A stretch of 64,000 nucleotides of DNA from Rhizobium sp. ACO-34A (GCA_002600635.1 CP021371.1:189001-253000), one strand, 5' to 3'; positions 28,737 to 38,780 are shown, numbered from the stretch's first letter. Notes: a model not told the origin generated them from the letters alone. Program-made: numbers and translations.

Positions 28737-29210
28737 TTATTTCTTGGAAATGGTCAGGAATTTGGTGCCGCGCACCCGCACCGTCATCTGGCAGGGCTCG
28801 CTGTCGGTGCGGTCGCAGAAGCGCGGATGCATTTTCAGAATGAAGACCTTGTTGCCGAATCGCTGGATGAAATCGTAGCCGTAGATCTGGGCTGTGGCGA
28901 TCATGAAGTAGCCGCCTTCCTTGACCTGCAGATAGAAATTGTGGGGGCAGCCATCGGCCGTGCAGTCGGGGCCGCGTGTGCCGTCGCAGGAGATATCGCC
29001 CTCATTGACCACGGCATCGATCAGGGTGTCGTTGTTGATGTCGATCCGGTCGATGAAGCTGGGACCGTACTCTACGTTTCCGCACCGCTTCTTGAAGTGC
29101 TCCTTCTCGTATATTTCAGGATCGCTGATAAGCTGCTGCTGACCGAAGGAGGCCGAGGGCGCGGCAAGCAGGAGGGCGATTTGCAATGTGGCAAGCAACA
29201 GGTATTTCAC
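28737..29210 (-). CDS. Exported hypothetical protein
   Basis: 157 residues from GTG 29210 (after GGGACAAACGAC). Signal peptide 1-20 (VKYLLLATLQIALLLAAPSASFG). The mature part has six cysteines and a DRIDINNDTLIDAVVNEGD stretch like the Ca-binding loops of FG-GAP/EF-hand-type repeats, then LQVKEGGYFMIAT. Probably periplasmic and disulfide-bonded. Not recognised. Convergent with the ElyC-like gene, 14 bases apart. Confidence 0.75.
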   Translation of the reverse strand: MKYLLLATLQIALLLAAPSASFGQQQLISDPEIYEKEHFKKRCGNVEYGPSFIDRIDINNDTLIDAVVNEGDISCDGTRGPDCTADGCPHNFYLQVKEGGYFMIATAQIYGYDFIQRFGNKVFILKMHPRFCDRTDSEPCQMTVRVRGTKFLTISKK

Positions 29211-29320
29211 GTCGTTTGTCCCGGCGAGATGGAAATGTCGCGGCCATCCTTGCAGGGGCTGCTTGCGCGACACTGACGCTTGCGGCGGATTCTTGATCAC
29301 ATCGGGCGGAAAGGCTTTTC

Positions 29321-29959
29321 ATGTCGTTGCTGGGGTTTCTCGACTATGCGGGTGTTGCAGTTTTTGCGGCGACGGGCGCGCTCTCCGCTTCGCGCAAGGA
29401 ACTCGACCTGATCGGCTTTCTGTTTCTGGCGCTGGTCACAGGTATCGGCGGCGGCACAATGCGCGACGTCGTGCTTGGCAGCCTGCCGGTCTTCTGGGTC
29501 ATCAATCCGGATTACGTGCTGGTCTGCGCCTCGGTCGGTGTGCTGGTGTTCTTTACCGCCCACATGGTCGAATCGCGCTATCGCCTGCTGGTCTGGCTGG
29601 ATGCCATCGGCCTCTCGGCCTACTGCGTCATGGGGGCGGCGAAGGGCTATGTGGCGACGGGATCGCCGACGGTCGCGATCGTCACCGGGACATTGACGGC
29701 TGCCTGCGGCGGCATCCTGCGCGATATTATCGCGGGCGAACCGTCTGTCCTGCTGCGGCCGGAAATCTACGTCACCGCAGCGCTTGCGGGCGCCACGGTC
29801 TTCACTGCCGCGACCGAATTCGATCTGGGCCCCCACACGGCATCGGTTTTCGGCGCGCTGACGGCTTTCGCCATACGCGGTGGAGCCCTGCGGTTCGGCT
29901 GGTCACTGCCCCGCCCCAATTCCCGTCCGGGCCGGTCGCCCGACGATGTGATGAAATAG
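29321..29959 (+). CDS. TRIC-family (UPF0126) cation channel protein
   Basis: 212-residue membrane protein with two internally repeated three-TM units, each with the conserved glycine-rich kink: LVTGIGGGTMRDVVLG and LTAACGGILRDIIAGE. That is the signature of prokaryotic TRIC channels, which conduct K+/Na+. C-terminal hydrophilic tail. Divergent from the exported protein gene. Confidence 0.88.
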   Translation: MSLLGFLDYAGVAVFAATGALSASRKELDLIGFLFLALVTGIGGGTMRDVVLGSLPVFWVINPDYVLVCASVGVLVFFTAHMVESRYRLLVWLDAIGLSAYCVMGAAKGYVATGSPTVAIVTGTLTAACGGILRDIIAGEPSVLLRPEIYVTAALAGATVFTAATEFDLGPHTASVFGALTAFAIRGGALRFGWSLPRPNSRPGRSPDDVMK

Positions 29960-30036
29960 GACGGCGGCTCAGGAAGTGCGCGCAATCACAAGCCCGGCCT
30001 TCGGTCGGGACTTATTCCAGTTCGACAAGAGAGGGA

Positions 30037-30453
30037 TTACTTGCTCTTCGGGCGAAGACGGATCACCACGTCGACATGGGCGATCTCCATTCCCTCGGGC
30101 GGCTCGGGGAGATTGTCGATCGAGATGTTGTTCACCGGGATGTCGAGAACCTCGTTCTCACCTTCCACGAAGAAGTGGTGATGGTCCGACGTGTTGGTGT
30201 CGAAATAGGTCTTGGCGCTTTCCACTGCGAGGACGCGGATAAGACCGGCCTCGGTGAACTGATGCAACGTGTTGTAGACGGTTGCAAGCGACACCGGCAC
30301 ATTGGCCGAAATCGCTTCTTCATGCAGCTCCTCGACGGTTAGGTGACGGTCGCCCTTGGCGAAAAGAAGACTGGCCAGCGCGATACGTTGACGCGTCGGG
30401 CGCAGGCCCGAGCGACGCAGTTTCAGTTCCGTACTCACACCGTATTCAGCCAT
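30037..30453 (-). CDS. irr: Iron response regulator Irr (Fur family)
   Basis: 138-residue Fur-family repressor of iron- and heme-related genes in Rhizobiales. Winged helix LRRSGLRPTRQRIALASLLF…HLTVEELHEEA…SLATVYNTLHQF; dimerisation/metal part with FDTNTSDHHHFFVEGENEVLDI, whose HHH is the heme-sensitive motif. The N-terminal Cys-Pro heme regulatory motif of Bradyrhizobium Irr is absent, as usual in Rhizobiaceae. Divergent from fabA, a conserved arrangement. Confidence 0.95.
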   Translation of the reverse strand: MAEYGVSTELKLRRSGLRPTRQRIALASLLFAKGDRHLTVEELHEEAISANVPVSLATVYNTLHQFTEAGLIRVLAVESAKTYFDTNTSDHHHFFVEGENEVLDIPVNNISIDNLPEPPEGMEIAHVDVVIRLRPKSK

Positions 30454-30508
30454 CGTTCCCGACGAACTCCGAGTTCTCCGCCTGTCAATTCACTGACGTT
30501 GGTCAATG

Positions 30509-30536
30509 ATATAACTTTTAAGGCTCGGCCTTTCAA
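30509..30536 (-). promoter_or_regulatory. irr promoter with overlapping operator-like palindrome
   Basis: On the minus strand TTGAAA, 16 bases, TTATAT. Just past the -10 lies TGACGTTGGTCA (30492-30503), an imperfect TGAC-N4-GTCA palindrome over the expected transcription start, a plausible repressor site. No standard iron-responsive box (TGA-N9-TCA) was seen. Confidence 0.55.
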
Positions 30537-30567
30537 TAGCATCTGCGGCATTGCGGCATGAGAAACA

Positions 30568-30599
30568 GCCGCAAAACCAGCCTTTTGCGGCTTTTCTCT
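30568..30599 (+). terminator. Intrinsic terminator in the irr-fabA intergenic region
   Basis: 9-bp stem GCCGCAAAA / TTTTGCGGC with a 6-base loop followed by TTTTCTCTC, oriented toward fabA but lying 170 bases before its start and after no annotated plus-strand gene. It either ends a short unannotated transcript or attenuates a fabA leader. The rest of the 315-base gap holds the irr promoter and a GTCCGG/CCGGAC repeat near 30658. Confidence 0.65.
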
Positions 30600-30768
30600 C
30601 TGGTCGTTGCCGAAGTCATGATGTATGCGACGGCGGACGGGGCCGGCGTCGTACGACAGTCCGGGAACTCCGGACGATTGCATCGCGGCTATTGTGGGAC
30701 TTCAATTTGTCCCTATCTTGCTCTAAGGGTCCGCCATCGTGAAGCTCAGGGAGGAAGAAGAAGAAGAG

Positions 30769-31284
30769 ATGAAACCGAGACAGTCCAGCTATAACTACGA
30801 AGAAATCCTTTCCTGCGGTCGCGGCGAACTTTTCGGCCCCGGCAATGCACAGCTTCCCCTTCCGCCGATGCTGATGGTTCATCGCATCACCGAGATTTCC
30901 GAGACTGGCGGTGCCTTCGACAAGGGCTTCATCCGCGCTGCTTATGATGTCAGCCCGGACGACTGGTATTTCCCCTGCCATTTCCAGGGCAATCCGATCA
31001 TGCCCGGCTGCCTCGGTCTCGACGGTATGTGGCAGCTGACCGGTTTCTTCCTCGGCTGGCTTGGCGAAGAGGGCCGCGGAATGGCGCTGTCGACTGGCGA
31101 AGTGAAGTTCAAGGGCATGGTTCGCCCGAACACCAAGCTTCTCGAATACGGTATCGACTTCAAGCGGGTCATGCGTGGCCGCCTCGTGCTTGGCACGGCG
31201 GATGGCTGGCTGAAGGCCGATGGCGAAACCATTTACCAGGCAACGGACCTTCGTGTCGGTCTGTCGAAGGATAAGACGGCCTGA
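30769..31284 (+). CDS. fabA: 3-hydroxydecanoyl-ACP dehydratase/isomerase FabA
   Basis: Dehydrates 3-hydroxyacyl-ACP and isomerises trans-2- to cis-3-decenoyl-ACP, the branch point to anaerobic unsaturated fatty acids. 171 residues, normal length; catalytic His in [23 protein letters not shown] with the partner Asp in the same block. ATG 30769 is used; a purine-rich GGGAGGAAG stretch precedes it and a GTG ten codons upstream would encode an implausible poly-Glu start. First gene of fabA-fabB-fabI. Confidence 0.96.
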   Translation: MKPRQSSYNYEEILSCGRGELFGPGNAQLPLPPMLMVHRITEISETGGAFDKGFIRAAYDVSPDDWYFPCHFQGNPIMPGCLGLDGMWQLTGFFLGWLGEEGRGMALSTGEVKFKGMVRPNTKLLEYGIDFKRVMRGRLVLGTADGWLKADGETIYQATDLRVGLSKDKTA

Positions 31285-31326
31285 ACGCAGGCTCTGTCCA
31301 ATCATGATAACAAGAAGGTCTGAGAG

Positions 31327-32550
31327 ATGAGACGGGTAGTTGTAACGGGTCTTGGCATCGTGTCCTCCATCGGAAGTGATGCTGCTGAAGTCACGGAGTC
31401 GCTGCGCAACGCGAAATCCGGTATTACCTTTTCGCCGGACTTCGCCGAGCATGGCTTCAAGTGCAACGTATGGGGCAAGCCCACTCTCGATCCGACCGAA
31501 CTCGTCGACCGTCGCGCCATGCGCTTCCTGTCGCAGGGTGGTGCCTGGAACCACGTTGCCATGAAGCAGGCAATCGCCGATGCCGGTCTCGAGGAGGCCG
31601 ACTACGCCCAGAAGGAGCGTGTCGGCATCATCATGGGTTCTGGCGGTCCGTCCACCCGTCAGATCGTTGAAGCCGCTGACATCGTCCGAAACAACAACAG
31701 CCCGAAGCGCATCGGCCCGTTCGCCGTGCCGAAGGCCATGTCGTCTACCGCCTCTGCTACGCTTGCCACCTGGTTCAAGCTCCATGGCGTGAACTACTCG
31801 ATCTCGTCGGCCTGCTCGACGTCCGCGCATTGCATCGGCAACGCCGCTGAAATGATCCAGTGGGGCAAGCAGGACATGATGTTCGCCGGTGGTCACGAAG
31901 ACCTCGACTGGACCATGTCGGACCTGTTCGACGCCATGGGCGCCATGTCCTCGAAGTACAACGACACGCCGGCTTCCGCCTCGCGCGCCTATGACGCCAC
32001 GCGCGACGGTTTCGTCATCGCCGGCGGTGCAGGCGTTCTGGTTCTGGAAGAACTGGAGCACGCCAAGGCCCGCGGCGCCAAGATCTACGCCGAAATCACC
32101 GGCTACGGCGCAACCTCCGACGGTTACGACATGGTTGCCCCGTCGGGCGAAGGCGCGATCCGCTGCATGCGGCAGGCGCTGTCCACCGTGAAGGGCGATG
32201 TCGACTACATCAACACCCACGGCACCTCGACCCCGGTCGGCGACAGCAAGGAAATCGGCGCCATCCGCGAAGTGTTCGGCGACAAGATCCCGCATATCCA
32301 GTCGACCAAGTCGCTGACCGGTCATTCGCTGGGTGCGGCCGGCGTGCAGGAATCGATCTACGGCCTCCTGATGATGCAGGAACGCTTCATCGGCGAAAGC
32401 GCCCACATCACCGAACTCGATCCGGAATTCGACGGCGTTCCGATCGTCCGCAAGCGTATCGACAACGCAAAGATCGATACCGTTCTTTCGAACTCCTTCG
32501 GTTTTGGCGGCACCAACGCCACCCTGGTGTTCCAGCGCTACAATGGATGA
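31327..32550 (+). CDS. fabB: 3-oxoacyl-ACP synthase I (FabB)
   Basis: Condensing enzyme that elongates the cis-3-decenoyl product of FabA, completing the unsaturated branch. 407 residues; catalytic Cys in [12 protein letters not shown], His in [11 protein letters not shown], His in [11 protein letters not shown] and the C-terminal [14 protein letters not shown]. 42 bases after fabA, with GAAGGTCTGAG as ribosome site. Confidence 0.97.
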   Translation: MRRVVVTGLGIVSSIGSDAAEVTESLRNAKSGITFSPDFAEHGFKCNVWGKPTLDPTELVDRRAMRFLSQGGAWNHVAMKQAIADAGLEEADYAQKERVGIIMGSGGPSTRQIVEAADIVRNNNSPKRIGPFAVPKAMSSTASATLATWFKLHGVNYSISSACSTSAHCIGNAAEMIQWGKQDMMFAGGHEDLDWTMSDLFDAMGAMSSKYNDTPASASRAYDATRDGFVIAGGAGVLVLEELEHAKARGAKIYAEITGYGATSDGYDMVAPSGEGAIRCMRQALSTVKGDVDYINTHGTSTPVGDSKEIGAIREVFGDKIPHIQSTKSLTGHSLGAAGVQESIYGLLMMQERFIGESAHITELDPEFDGVPIVRKRIDNAKIDTVLSNSFGFGGTNATLVFQRYNG

Positions 32551-32554
32551 CAAT

Positions 32555-33361
32555 ATGAGCGGTATCATGCAGGGTAAGCGCGGCCTCATCATGGGGGTCG
32601 CGAACAACCATTCTATTGCCTGGGGCATTGCCCAGGCGCTGGCAGGCGCAGGCGCGGAACTCGCCTTCACCTATCAGGGAGAAGCGCTCGGCAAGCGCGT
32701 CAAGCCGCTTGCGGCCGAACTCGGCTCGGATTTCATCCTGCCCTGCGATGTCGAGGATCTGGCTTCCGTCGATGCCGCCATGGCTCAGCTGAAGGAGCGC
32801 TGGGGCAAGATCGATTTCATCGTTCACGCCATCGGCTTCTCCGACAAGAACGAGCTGAAGGGCCTCTACGCCGACACCACGCGCGACAACTTCACGCGCA
32901 CCATGGTGATCTCGTGTTTCTCCTTCACCGAGATTGCCAAGCGGGCATCCGAGCTGATGACGGACGGCGGCAGCATGCTGACGCTGACCTATGGCGGCTC
33001 GACCCGGGTCATTCCGAACTACAACGTCATGGGTGTAGCCAAGGCGGCTCTCGAGGCTTCCGTACGCTACCTGGCTGGTGATTACGGTCCGCGCGGTATT
33101 CGCGTCAACGCCATCTCCGCAGGCCCTGTTCGAACGCTTGCCGGTGCCGGTATCTCCGATGCGCGAGCCATCCTTTCTTGGAACCAGAAGAATGCACCGC
33201 TGCGTCGCACGCCGACCATCGAGGATATCGGCGGTTCCGCTCTCTACCTGCTTTCGGGCATGTCGAACGGCGTGACGGGTGAGATCCACTATGTCGACGG
33301 CGGCTACAACATCACGTCCCTGCCGACGCTCGACGTGCTTCGCGGCGCCGACAGCGAATAA
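32555..33361 (+). CDS. fabI: Enoyl-ACP reductase (NADH) FabI
   Basis: Last reductive step of fatty acid elongation; the triclosan/diazaborine target class. 268 residues of the divergent SDR type: GVANNHSIAWGIAQ cofactor loop, HAIGFSD, LTYGGSTRVIPNYNVMGVAKAAL with the Tyr-x6-Lys catalytic pair and AISAGPVRTLAGAGI. ATG 32555 (MSGIMQGK) is preferred since GGA lies 7 bases before it; ATG 32543, overlapping the fabB stop, is the alternative. Confidence 0.96.
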   Translation: MSGIMQGKRGLIMGVANNHSIAWGIAQALAGAGAELAFTYQGEALGKRVKPLAAELGSDFILPCDVEDLASVDAAMAQLKERWGKIDFIVHAIGFSDKNELKGLYADTTRDNFTRTMVISCFSFTEIAKRASELMTDGGSMLTLTYGGSTRVIPNYNVMGVAKAALEASVRYLAGDYGPRGIRVNAISAGPVRTLAGAGISDARAILSWNQKNAPLRRTPTIEDIGGSALYLLSGMSNGVTGEIHYVDGGYNITSLPTLDVLRGADSE

Positions 33362-33409
33362 AGCCATTCCGGCAAGACTGCGTCCGGAAATGCTCTGGAA
33401 CAAAAGAAA

Positions 33410-33441
33410 AAGGCCTGACGCGAGGTTTCGCGTCAGGCCTT
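33410..33441. terminator. Intrinsic terminator between fabI and the convergent HTH gene
   Basis: 13-bp stem (AAGGCCTGACGCG / CGCGTCAGGCCTT), 6-base loop. The A-rich left flank gives TTTTTCTTTTG on the minus strand, so it is strongest for the convergent regulator gene, and it can also end the fab operon. Confidence 0.8.
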
Positions 33442-33477
33442 GAAAACGGAGGGTCCGCCAACCGGGAAATTCCCGGC

Positions 33478-33738
33478 CTACTCCGGTTTCGAATGACTTT
33501 CATGCCTGATCGCGCCTGCGAGCATCGCAAGGCTGACCGCATGCATGCGGTTACGGGCACCAAGCTTCTGCTGTGCCGACTGAAGCAGGTCCTCGACCTG
33601 GATTTCCGCCAGCACCAGATGATTGCAGATATCCAGCAGCCGCTTTCCTTCGGCAACCAGCGTCAGACATTGTATTTCGGGTCTGCTGAGAATAGCCCCA
33701 TCACGGGGCTCATTCCCGGAGGCATTGAGCTTTGTCAT
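33478..33738 (-). CDS. Stand-alone LuxR-type HTH protein
   Basis: 86 residues from ATG 33738; essentially only a LuxR/GerE DNA-binding domain (LSRPEIQCLTLVAEGKRLLDICNHLVLAEIQVEDLLQSAQQKLGARNRMHAVSLAM). No sensor or receiver domain. The frame stays open for 41 further codons upstream and no start has a good ribosome site, so the N-terminus is uncertain. Regulated genes unknown. Confidence 0.72.
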   Translation of the reverse strand: MTKLNASGNEPRDGAILSRPEIQCLTLVAEGKRLLDICNHLVLAEIQVEDLLQSAQQKLGARNRMHAVSLAMLAGAIRHESHSKPE

Positions 33739-33988
33739 GATGTCTTGAAAACCAGAATGGAATTTTCGATCTGGGCATATGGCAATACTGCTCCGTAGCC
33801 CGCTCTGTTGGCGGGTCATATACTGACAGAATTGGCAAAAGTAATTCTCGCTGGCCGCCAAATATTTTACCGGCCAGTCAATTTCGAATCGAAGATCTGT
33901 TCTTGGAATTCGCCTCTTTGGGTTATTTCTTCCGAGTATCCGGATTTTGTCAAGAGGCCGTGTTCATGGGCCGCGGAAGGCTCTTTGC

Positions 33989-35017
33989 TCAGGCGCTCTT
34001 TTGTTCCCTCAGGTCTCTCGGGGTAACCCCGAACCAGCGGGTTACCGAACGGGTGAAGGCGCTTGGCGCCGAGTAACCCAGACGATAGCAGATTTCCGAA
34101 ATGGGAAGGTCGCTGGTCGTCAGAAGGTTATGGCTGATGTCGCGGCGAACATCGTCGCGCAGTTCGTTGAGGCTCGTCTTGTGGTCGGCCAGCCGGCGCT
34201 GGAAGGTCCGTTCCGAGAGGCCGAAATAGGGGGCGATTTCCGCCAGCGCGAAGCTCTGCTCGGAAATATGCAGGAACAGGTACTTGCGCACCTGATCGAT
34301 GAAATCGCTGTCGAGCAGCGTCGGCTCGGGCCGCATGGCGCGGCATTGCAGGTCCATCAGCTCGTAAAGGCGCCTGTCACCCCTGGGATTGCGGGCCTCG
34401 AGGAAGGCGTTGCTGAAGCGGATGGAATTGAACCGGCACTCGAAACTGACCTTCCGGGCGAGCAACTCCCTGAAAAGATGCGGTTGTTTGGGTCTGGGAC
34501 GTTCGAGCTCGATCTCGATGATCTCGTTTGCCTGCCCCGAGATATCGCGTGCCCGCTGCATCAAGAGGCCAAGCGCCATGTCGACATACTGGTCGCGCTT
34601 GACGATGACGGGGGCGAAAGTCCAGGTCAGCCGCGCGCCGCGATCGTCGAACTCCAGATGGCAGTAACTCGTATGCGTGACATACTGGGTGTGTTCCTTG
34701 ACGAAGTGAACGAAGTCTCGTCCGGTCGGCGCCGACATCACGCCGTAGCCGAAAGGACCGCTCGCGCCGGCGACGAAATTGCGCACGCAGGTCAGCCCGA
34801 AGGCATCGTCATTGGCAAGCAGCGCACAGGCCTCCAGAAGCCTGCACAGGCGATCGATGCTGATGCGGCTGGTGAGTGACTGGAAGCTCTCCGGATCGAT
34901 CTCCAGCGCCTTGCAGATGGGTGCGATGTCGATGCCGTAGCTCATGGCATGCTTCGCGACCGCAGAGGCGACGCCCGCTACCGTAGTCAGTTCGTCGGTT
35001 AGACTTTTACTCGACAT
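33989..35017 (-). CDS. AraC-family transcriptional regulator
   Basis: 342 residues: N-terminal ligand-sensing domain of the arabinose-binding-like type seen in OruR/ArgR-type regulators (about 20-200) and C-terminal double HTH (about 240-338) with FGLSERTFQRRLADHKTSLNEL and the conserved ISEICYRLGYSAPSAFTRSVTRWFGVTPRDLR. Effector and targets cannot be told; the neighbouring genes give no hint. A 250-base gap downstream holds nothing I can name. Confidence 0.9.
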   Translation of the reverse strand: MSSKSLTDELTTVAGVASAVAKHAMSYGIDIAPICKALEIDPESFQSLTSRISIDRLCRLLEACALLANDDAFGLTCVRNFVAGASGPFGYGVMSAPTGRDFVHFVKEHTQYVTHTSYCHLEFDDRGARLTWTFAPVIVKRDQYVDMALGLLMQRARDISGQANEIIEIELERPRPKQPHLFRELLARKVSFECRFNSIRFSNAFLEARNPRGDRRLYELMDLQCRAMRPEPTLLDSDFIDQVRKYLFLHISEQSFALAEIAPYFGLSERTFQRRLADHKTSLNELRDDVRRDISHNLLTTSDLPISEICYRLGYSAPSAFTRSVTRWFGVTPRDLREQKSA

Positions 35018-35113
35018 TGACGGATTGGCGCCTGACGCTAATAGAATGTCGCGTCAGGTTAAGTGACGCCGGTGCGTTTGTCGAGTGCGTGTCATCACGG
35101 CGCAGAACGACAA

Positions 35114-35144
35114 CGACCCGGCCTGCAAAATGCCGGCCGGGTCG
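35114..35144 (-). terminator. Hairpin terminator after rsmC-like gene
   Basis: 10-bp stem CGACCCGGCC / GGCCGGGTCG with an 11-base loop, 37 bases past the methyltransferase stop on the minus strand, followed there by TTGTCGTTCTG. Confidence 0.6.
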
Positions 35145-35180
35145 CTGGAATCGTTCGATGTCTGGCAGGCCAGGCGCGCG

Positions 35181-36197
35181 TCAGCGCTTGGCCCAGAGAA
35201 CCTTGAAGCGCGCGTTGCGGCAGGTTTCGCCGTGTTCGCGGAAGTTGGCCGCAAGCGTCTGCTCATAAGGCAGGCCGCGATTGGCGACCATCAGCAGCGT
35301 ACCGCCGGTGCGCAGCGCCTGCGCGGCGGTGGCGATCATCGCCTGGCCGAGGCCCGGTTCCGCCGCATGACCCTGATGGAAGGGCGGGTTCATGATGACG
35401 AGGTCGTATTTCTCCTTCGGCGGTTCGCGGGTGAGATCCTGCCAGAAGAAGCGGGCGTTAAGATTCGGGCGAATGGCAGCGAGGTTCACCTTGGCGCATT
35501 CCAGCGCCGTGTGATCGGCCTCGAAAAGGTCGATACGCGCGGTCCGGGACGAGCGCTCCGACAGCATCACCGAGAGATAACCCCATCCGGCGCCGAAATC
35601 GGCGGCGTTACCGTCGAAGTCGGCGGGCAGGCGCGATGCCAGAAGCTCCGAGCCATCGTCCACGTGGTCATGGGAGAAGATGCCGGCCACGGTTCTGAAG
35701 CGGCCTTCTACGACGACTTCCACAGGCTTCAGCGCGGCGATGAGCGCGCTCGCGTCGGCGGGGACGTTAAACCACAGGGCTACACCGTGATACTTCGGCA
35801 TGTGCTCGACTTCCAGGCCAAGCCCGAAGAGGCGCTTGCGCATCGGCTGCACGCCATCCTCCTTGCCGCCTGCGATGACGATCTGGCCACCGGCCTTCAC
35901 ACGGGAAAGTGCTTCAGCGACACGGGCTTCATTCTCGCCGCGATGCTTGCCGAACAGGATGAGCGCACCGTCGAAATCCTCGCCCTCAGCCTGCGGCTGG
36001 GGATCGAGGCGGGCTGCCTGCAGCTTCAGGAACTCGCCGCGAAAGCCCTGAACGCAGCTCAGCGTGGCGGGAAATTCGGCCGGCCTGGCGAAACCGGCCT
36101 CGGCACCCAGAAAAAGATAACGTGCGCCTTCCGCCGGCTGTTCGAGGACGCCGGACGCGAAGGGATGGAAGAGGGTCTTGAGCGATTCCTGGCTCAT
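35181..36197 (-). CDS. rsmC: RsmC-like 16S rRNA (guanine-N2) methyltransferase
   Basis: 338-residue class I SAM methyltransferase with a degenerate N-terminal methyltransferase-like domain (about 1-155) and the active C-terminal one: ADFGAGWGYLSVML for SAM, FEADHTALECAKVN and the N6/N2-type catalytic motif IMNPPFHQG. The two-domain arrangement is that of RsmC, which methylates G1207 of 16S rRNA. It starts 27 bases after the pnp terminator. Confidence 0.85.
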   Translation of the reverse strand: MSQESLKTLFHPFASGVLEQPAEGARYLFLGAEAGFARPAEFPATLSCVQGFRGEFLKLQAARLDPQPQAEGEDFDGALILFGKHRGENEARVAEALSRVKAGGQIVIAGGKEDGVQPMRKRLFGLGLEVEHMPKYHGVALWFNVPADASALIAALKPVEVVVEGRFRTVAGIFSHDHVDDGSELLASRLPADFDGNAADFGAGWGYLSVMLSERSSRTARIDLFEADHTALECAKVNLAAIRPNLNARFFWQDLTREPPKEKYDLVIMNPPFHQGHAAEPGLGQAMIATAAQALRTGGTLLMVANRGLPYEQTLAANFREHGETCRNARFKVLWAKR

Positions 36198-36223
36198 GGC
36201 AATGGTCCTTCAAGCATATAAAA

Positions 36224-36249
36224 AAGGCGCGGAAGGGTATCCGCGCCTT
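36224..36249 (-). terminator. Intrinsic terminator of pnp
   Basis: Perfect 10-bp stem (AAGGCGCGGA / TCCGCGCCTT), 6-base loop, followed on the minus strand by TTTTTATATG, 21 bases after the pnp stop. Confidence 0.88.
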
Positions 36250-36270
36250 GTTCCGGAGATGAGGGGCCGC

Positions 36271-38418
36271 TTATTCGGCGGCTTCGCCCTCGTCCTTCTT
36301 CTTCTCGGCGACGATTTCCTTGCCGGTCGTCTGATCGACGGCCTTCATGGAAAGGCGAACCTTGCCGCGCTCGTCGAAGCCCATCAGCTTGACCCAGACC
36401 TTGTCGCCTTCCTTGACGACGTCCTGCGTCTTGGCAACGCGCTCGGAAGCGAGCTGCGAGATGTGAACCAGACCGTCACGCGAACCGAAGAAGTTGACGA
36501 AGGCGCCGAAGTCGGCGGTTTTGACGACCGTGCCTTCGTAGATGGCGCCGACTTCCGGCTCGGCCACGATCGAATGGATCCACTTGCGGGCGGCTTCGAT
36601 TTCCTTGCCCGAGGAGGATGCGATCTTGACGGTGCCGTCGTCCTCGATGTTGATCTTCGCGCCGGTCTTTTCGACGATTTCGCGGATGACCTTGCCGCCG
36701 GAGCCGATGACTTCGCGGATCTTGTCGACCGGAATGTTCATCACTTCGATGCGCGGTGCGAATTCGCCGAGCTGGCCGCGGCTCTCGGAAAGGGCATTGG
36801 CCATTTCGCCGAGGATGTGCTTGCGACCGCCCTGTGCCTGGCTGAGTGCGACCTTCATGATCTCTTCGGTGATGCCGGCGATCTTGATGTCCATCTGCAG
36901 CGAAGTGATGCCGTCGGCAGTACCCGCAACCTTGAAGTCCATGTCGCCGAGGTGGTCTTCGTCACCCAGGATGTCGGAGAGAACCGCAAAGCGGTCGCCT
37001 TCGAGGATCAGGCCCATGGCGATACCGGCAACCGGCTTGGCGAGCGGAACGCCTGCATCCATCAGAGCGAGCGAGGTGCCGCAGACGGTTGCCATCGACG
37101 ACGAGCCGTTCGACTCGGTGATCTCGGAAACGACGCGCAGCGTGTAGGGGAACTGCTCGGCCGAAGGCAGCATCGGACGGATAGCGCGCCATGCGAGCTT
37201 GCCGTGACCGATTTCGCGGCGGCCCGGAGAACCCATGCGGCCGGTTTCGCCAACCGAGTAGGGCGGGAAGTTGTAATGCAGAAGGAAGCGTTCCTTGTAC
37301 ATGCCGGTCAGGCTGTCGACATACTGTTCGTCTTCACCGGTGCCGAGCGTCGCAACAACGATCGCCTGGGTTTCGCCGCGGGTGAACAGGGCCGAACCGT
37401 GGGTGCGCGGCAGGATGCCGACTTCCGACACGATGGCGCGAACGGTTTCCAGATCGCGACCGTCGATACGGCTCTTGGTGTCGAGAATGTTCCAGCGAAC
37501 GATCTTCGCCTGCAGGTGCTTGAAGACGGAGCCGATTTCTTCCGCCGTGTACTTGGCTTCTTCGCCTTCAGCCGGCGCGAAATGTTCCTTGACCTTGGCC
37601 TTCACGGCATCGACGGCTGCGTAGCGGTCGGCCTTCTGGGTGATCTTGTAGGCGTCGCGCAGTTCGGCTTCGGCGATCTTGAGCATTTCGGCTTCAAGTT
37701 CGGAATAGTCTTCCGGTTCGAATTCGCGCGGTTCCTTGGCGGCGACTTCGGCGAGCTTGATGATCGCGTCGATGACCGGCTGGAAGCCCTTGTGGCCGAA
37801 CATGACGGCGCCGAGCATGACGTCTTCCGGAAGCTCCTTGGCTTCGGATTCAACCATCAGGACGGCGTCCTGCGTACCGGCGACGACGAGGTCGAGAACC
37901 GATTCGTCCATCTCGTCGAGATGCGGGTTCAGGACGTATTCGCCATTGATGTAGCCGACGCGGGCACCGCCGACGGGACCCATGAAGGGGACGCCGGAAA
38001 GGGTCAGGGCAGCGGAGGTTGCAACCATGGACAGGATGTCCGGGTTGTTTTCGAGGTCATGCTGGATGACGGTGACGACGACCTGGGTGTCGTTCTTGTA
38101 GCCTTCCGGGAAGAGCGGGCGGATCGGGCGGTCGATCAGGCGGGAAACGAGGGTTTCGTTTTCCGACGGACGGCCTTCGCGCTTGAAATAACCACCCGGG
38201 ATCTTGCCGGCGGCATAGGTCTTTTCCTGGTAGTTGACGGTGAGCGGGAAGAAATCCTGGCCCGGCTTCGGTGCCTTGGCGGAAACGACGGTGGCGAGAA
38301 CCACGGTTTCACCATAGGTGGCGATGACGGCGCCGTCGGCCTGGCGGGCAATCTTGCCGGTTTCGAGCTTGAGCGGGCGACCGGCCCACTCGATTTCGAC
38401 GCTATGAATATCAAACAT
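36271..38418 (-). CDS. pnp: Polyribonucleotide nucleotidyltransferase (PNPase)
   Basis: 3'-5' phosphorolytic exoribonuclease of the degradosome, 715 residues. Two RNase PH cores (about 10-220 and 310-540) separated by the helical domain, then KH (…[34 protein letters not shown]) and S1 ([33 protein letters not shown]). ATG 38418 ([13 protein letters not shown]) follows AAGGACAAG. Last gene of the rimP-to-pnp supercluster, expressed with or just after rpsO. Confidence 0.98.
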   Translation of the reverse strand: MFDIHSVEIEWAGRPLKLETGKIARQADGAVIATYGETVVLATVVSAKAPKPGQDFFPLTVNYQEKTYAAGKIPGGYFKREGRPSENETLVSRLIDRPIRPLFPEGYKNDTQVVVTVIQHDLENNPDILSMVATSAALTLSGVPFMGPVGGARVGYINGEYVLNPHLDEMDESVLDLVVAGTQDAVLMVESEAKELPEDVMLGAVMFGHKGFQPVIDAIIKLAEVAAKEPREFEPEDYSELEAEMLKIAEAELRDAYKITQKADRYAAVDAVKAKVKEHFAPAEGEEAKYTAEEIGSVFKHLQAKIVRWNILDTKSRIDGRDLETVRAIVSEVGILPRTHGSALFTRGETQAIVVATLGTGEDEQYVDSLTGMYKERFLLHYNFPPYSVGETGRMGSPGRREIGHGKLAWRAIRPMLPSAEQFPYTLRVVSEITESNGSSSMATVCGTSLALMDAGVPLAKPVAGIAMGLILEGDRFAVLSDILGDEDHLGDMDFKVAGTADGITSLQMDIKIAGITEEIMKVALSQAQGGRKHILGEMANALSESRGQLGEFAPRIEVMNIPVDKIREVIGSGGKVIREIVEKTGAKINIEDDGTVKIASSSGKEIEAARKWIHSIVAEPEVGAIYEGTVVKTADFGAFVNFFGSRDGLVHISQLASERVAKTQDVVKEGDKVWVKLMGFDERGKVRLSMKAVDQTTGKEIVAEKKKDEGEAAE

Positions 38419-38743
38419 GTCTTGTCCTTCTTCGACGGATCGCGGGCTTGAAGGCTCTGCCCGAAAGGGCATGCGCGACCGTGAGAATGTGACTTATCAC
38501 GGGCAAGACAGCGGGAAGCTTCCGTTTCGGCTGTCCCTCCGGTGAGGGGCCGATTGTGGGACGTGAAACCTTCCGGCCTCTGGTCCCGACGCCAGCATCG
38601 TCTGGCGAAAGCGTCCGGCAATCCTGCCCCATGACAGGTCATCGGTTGGTTCTGGCAGCGCCGGCCCATCCGGCCCGCCATGCGTTCGGTTCTGCCGGGC
38701 GCCTCGCCCTGGCCGAACCATCGGGAACTCTCCCGAAAAGAAA
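38419..38743 (-). other. rpsO-pnp spacer and probable pnp leader
   Basis: 325 bases without a credible gene. Contains short stems on the transcribed strand (for example TGCCC-N4-GGGCA near 38460) but no clear promoter. In other proteobacteria this spacer carries the RNase III site for PNPase autoregulation; whether this is so here is inference. Confidence 0.4.
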
Positions 38744-38774
38744 CCGGCGGACCATCCCGAGGAAGGTCCGCCGG
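38744..38774 (-). terminator. Intrinsic terminator of rpsO
   Basis: 10-bp stem CCGGCGGACC / GGTCCGCCGG, 11-base loop, followed on the minus strand by TTTCTTTTC. It sits 6 bases past the rpsO stop. Confidence 0.85.
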
Positions 38775-38780
38775 AAGCTG

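Noticed and set aside
36178..38451. Long plus-strand frame opposite pnp (likewise opposite rpsA, infB, nusA and fabB)
   Set aside because: Each mirrors a highly conserved gene in the opposite strand and shows reversed-codon composition rather than a protein-like pattern.
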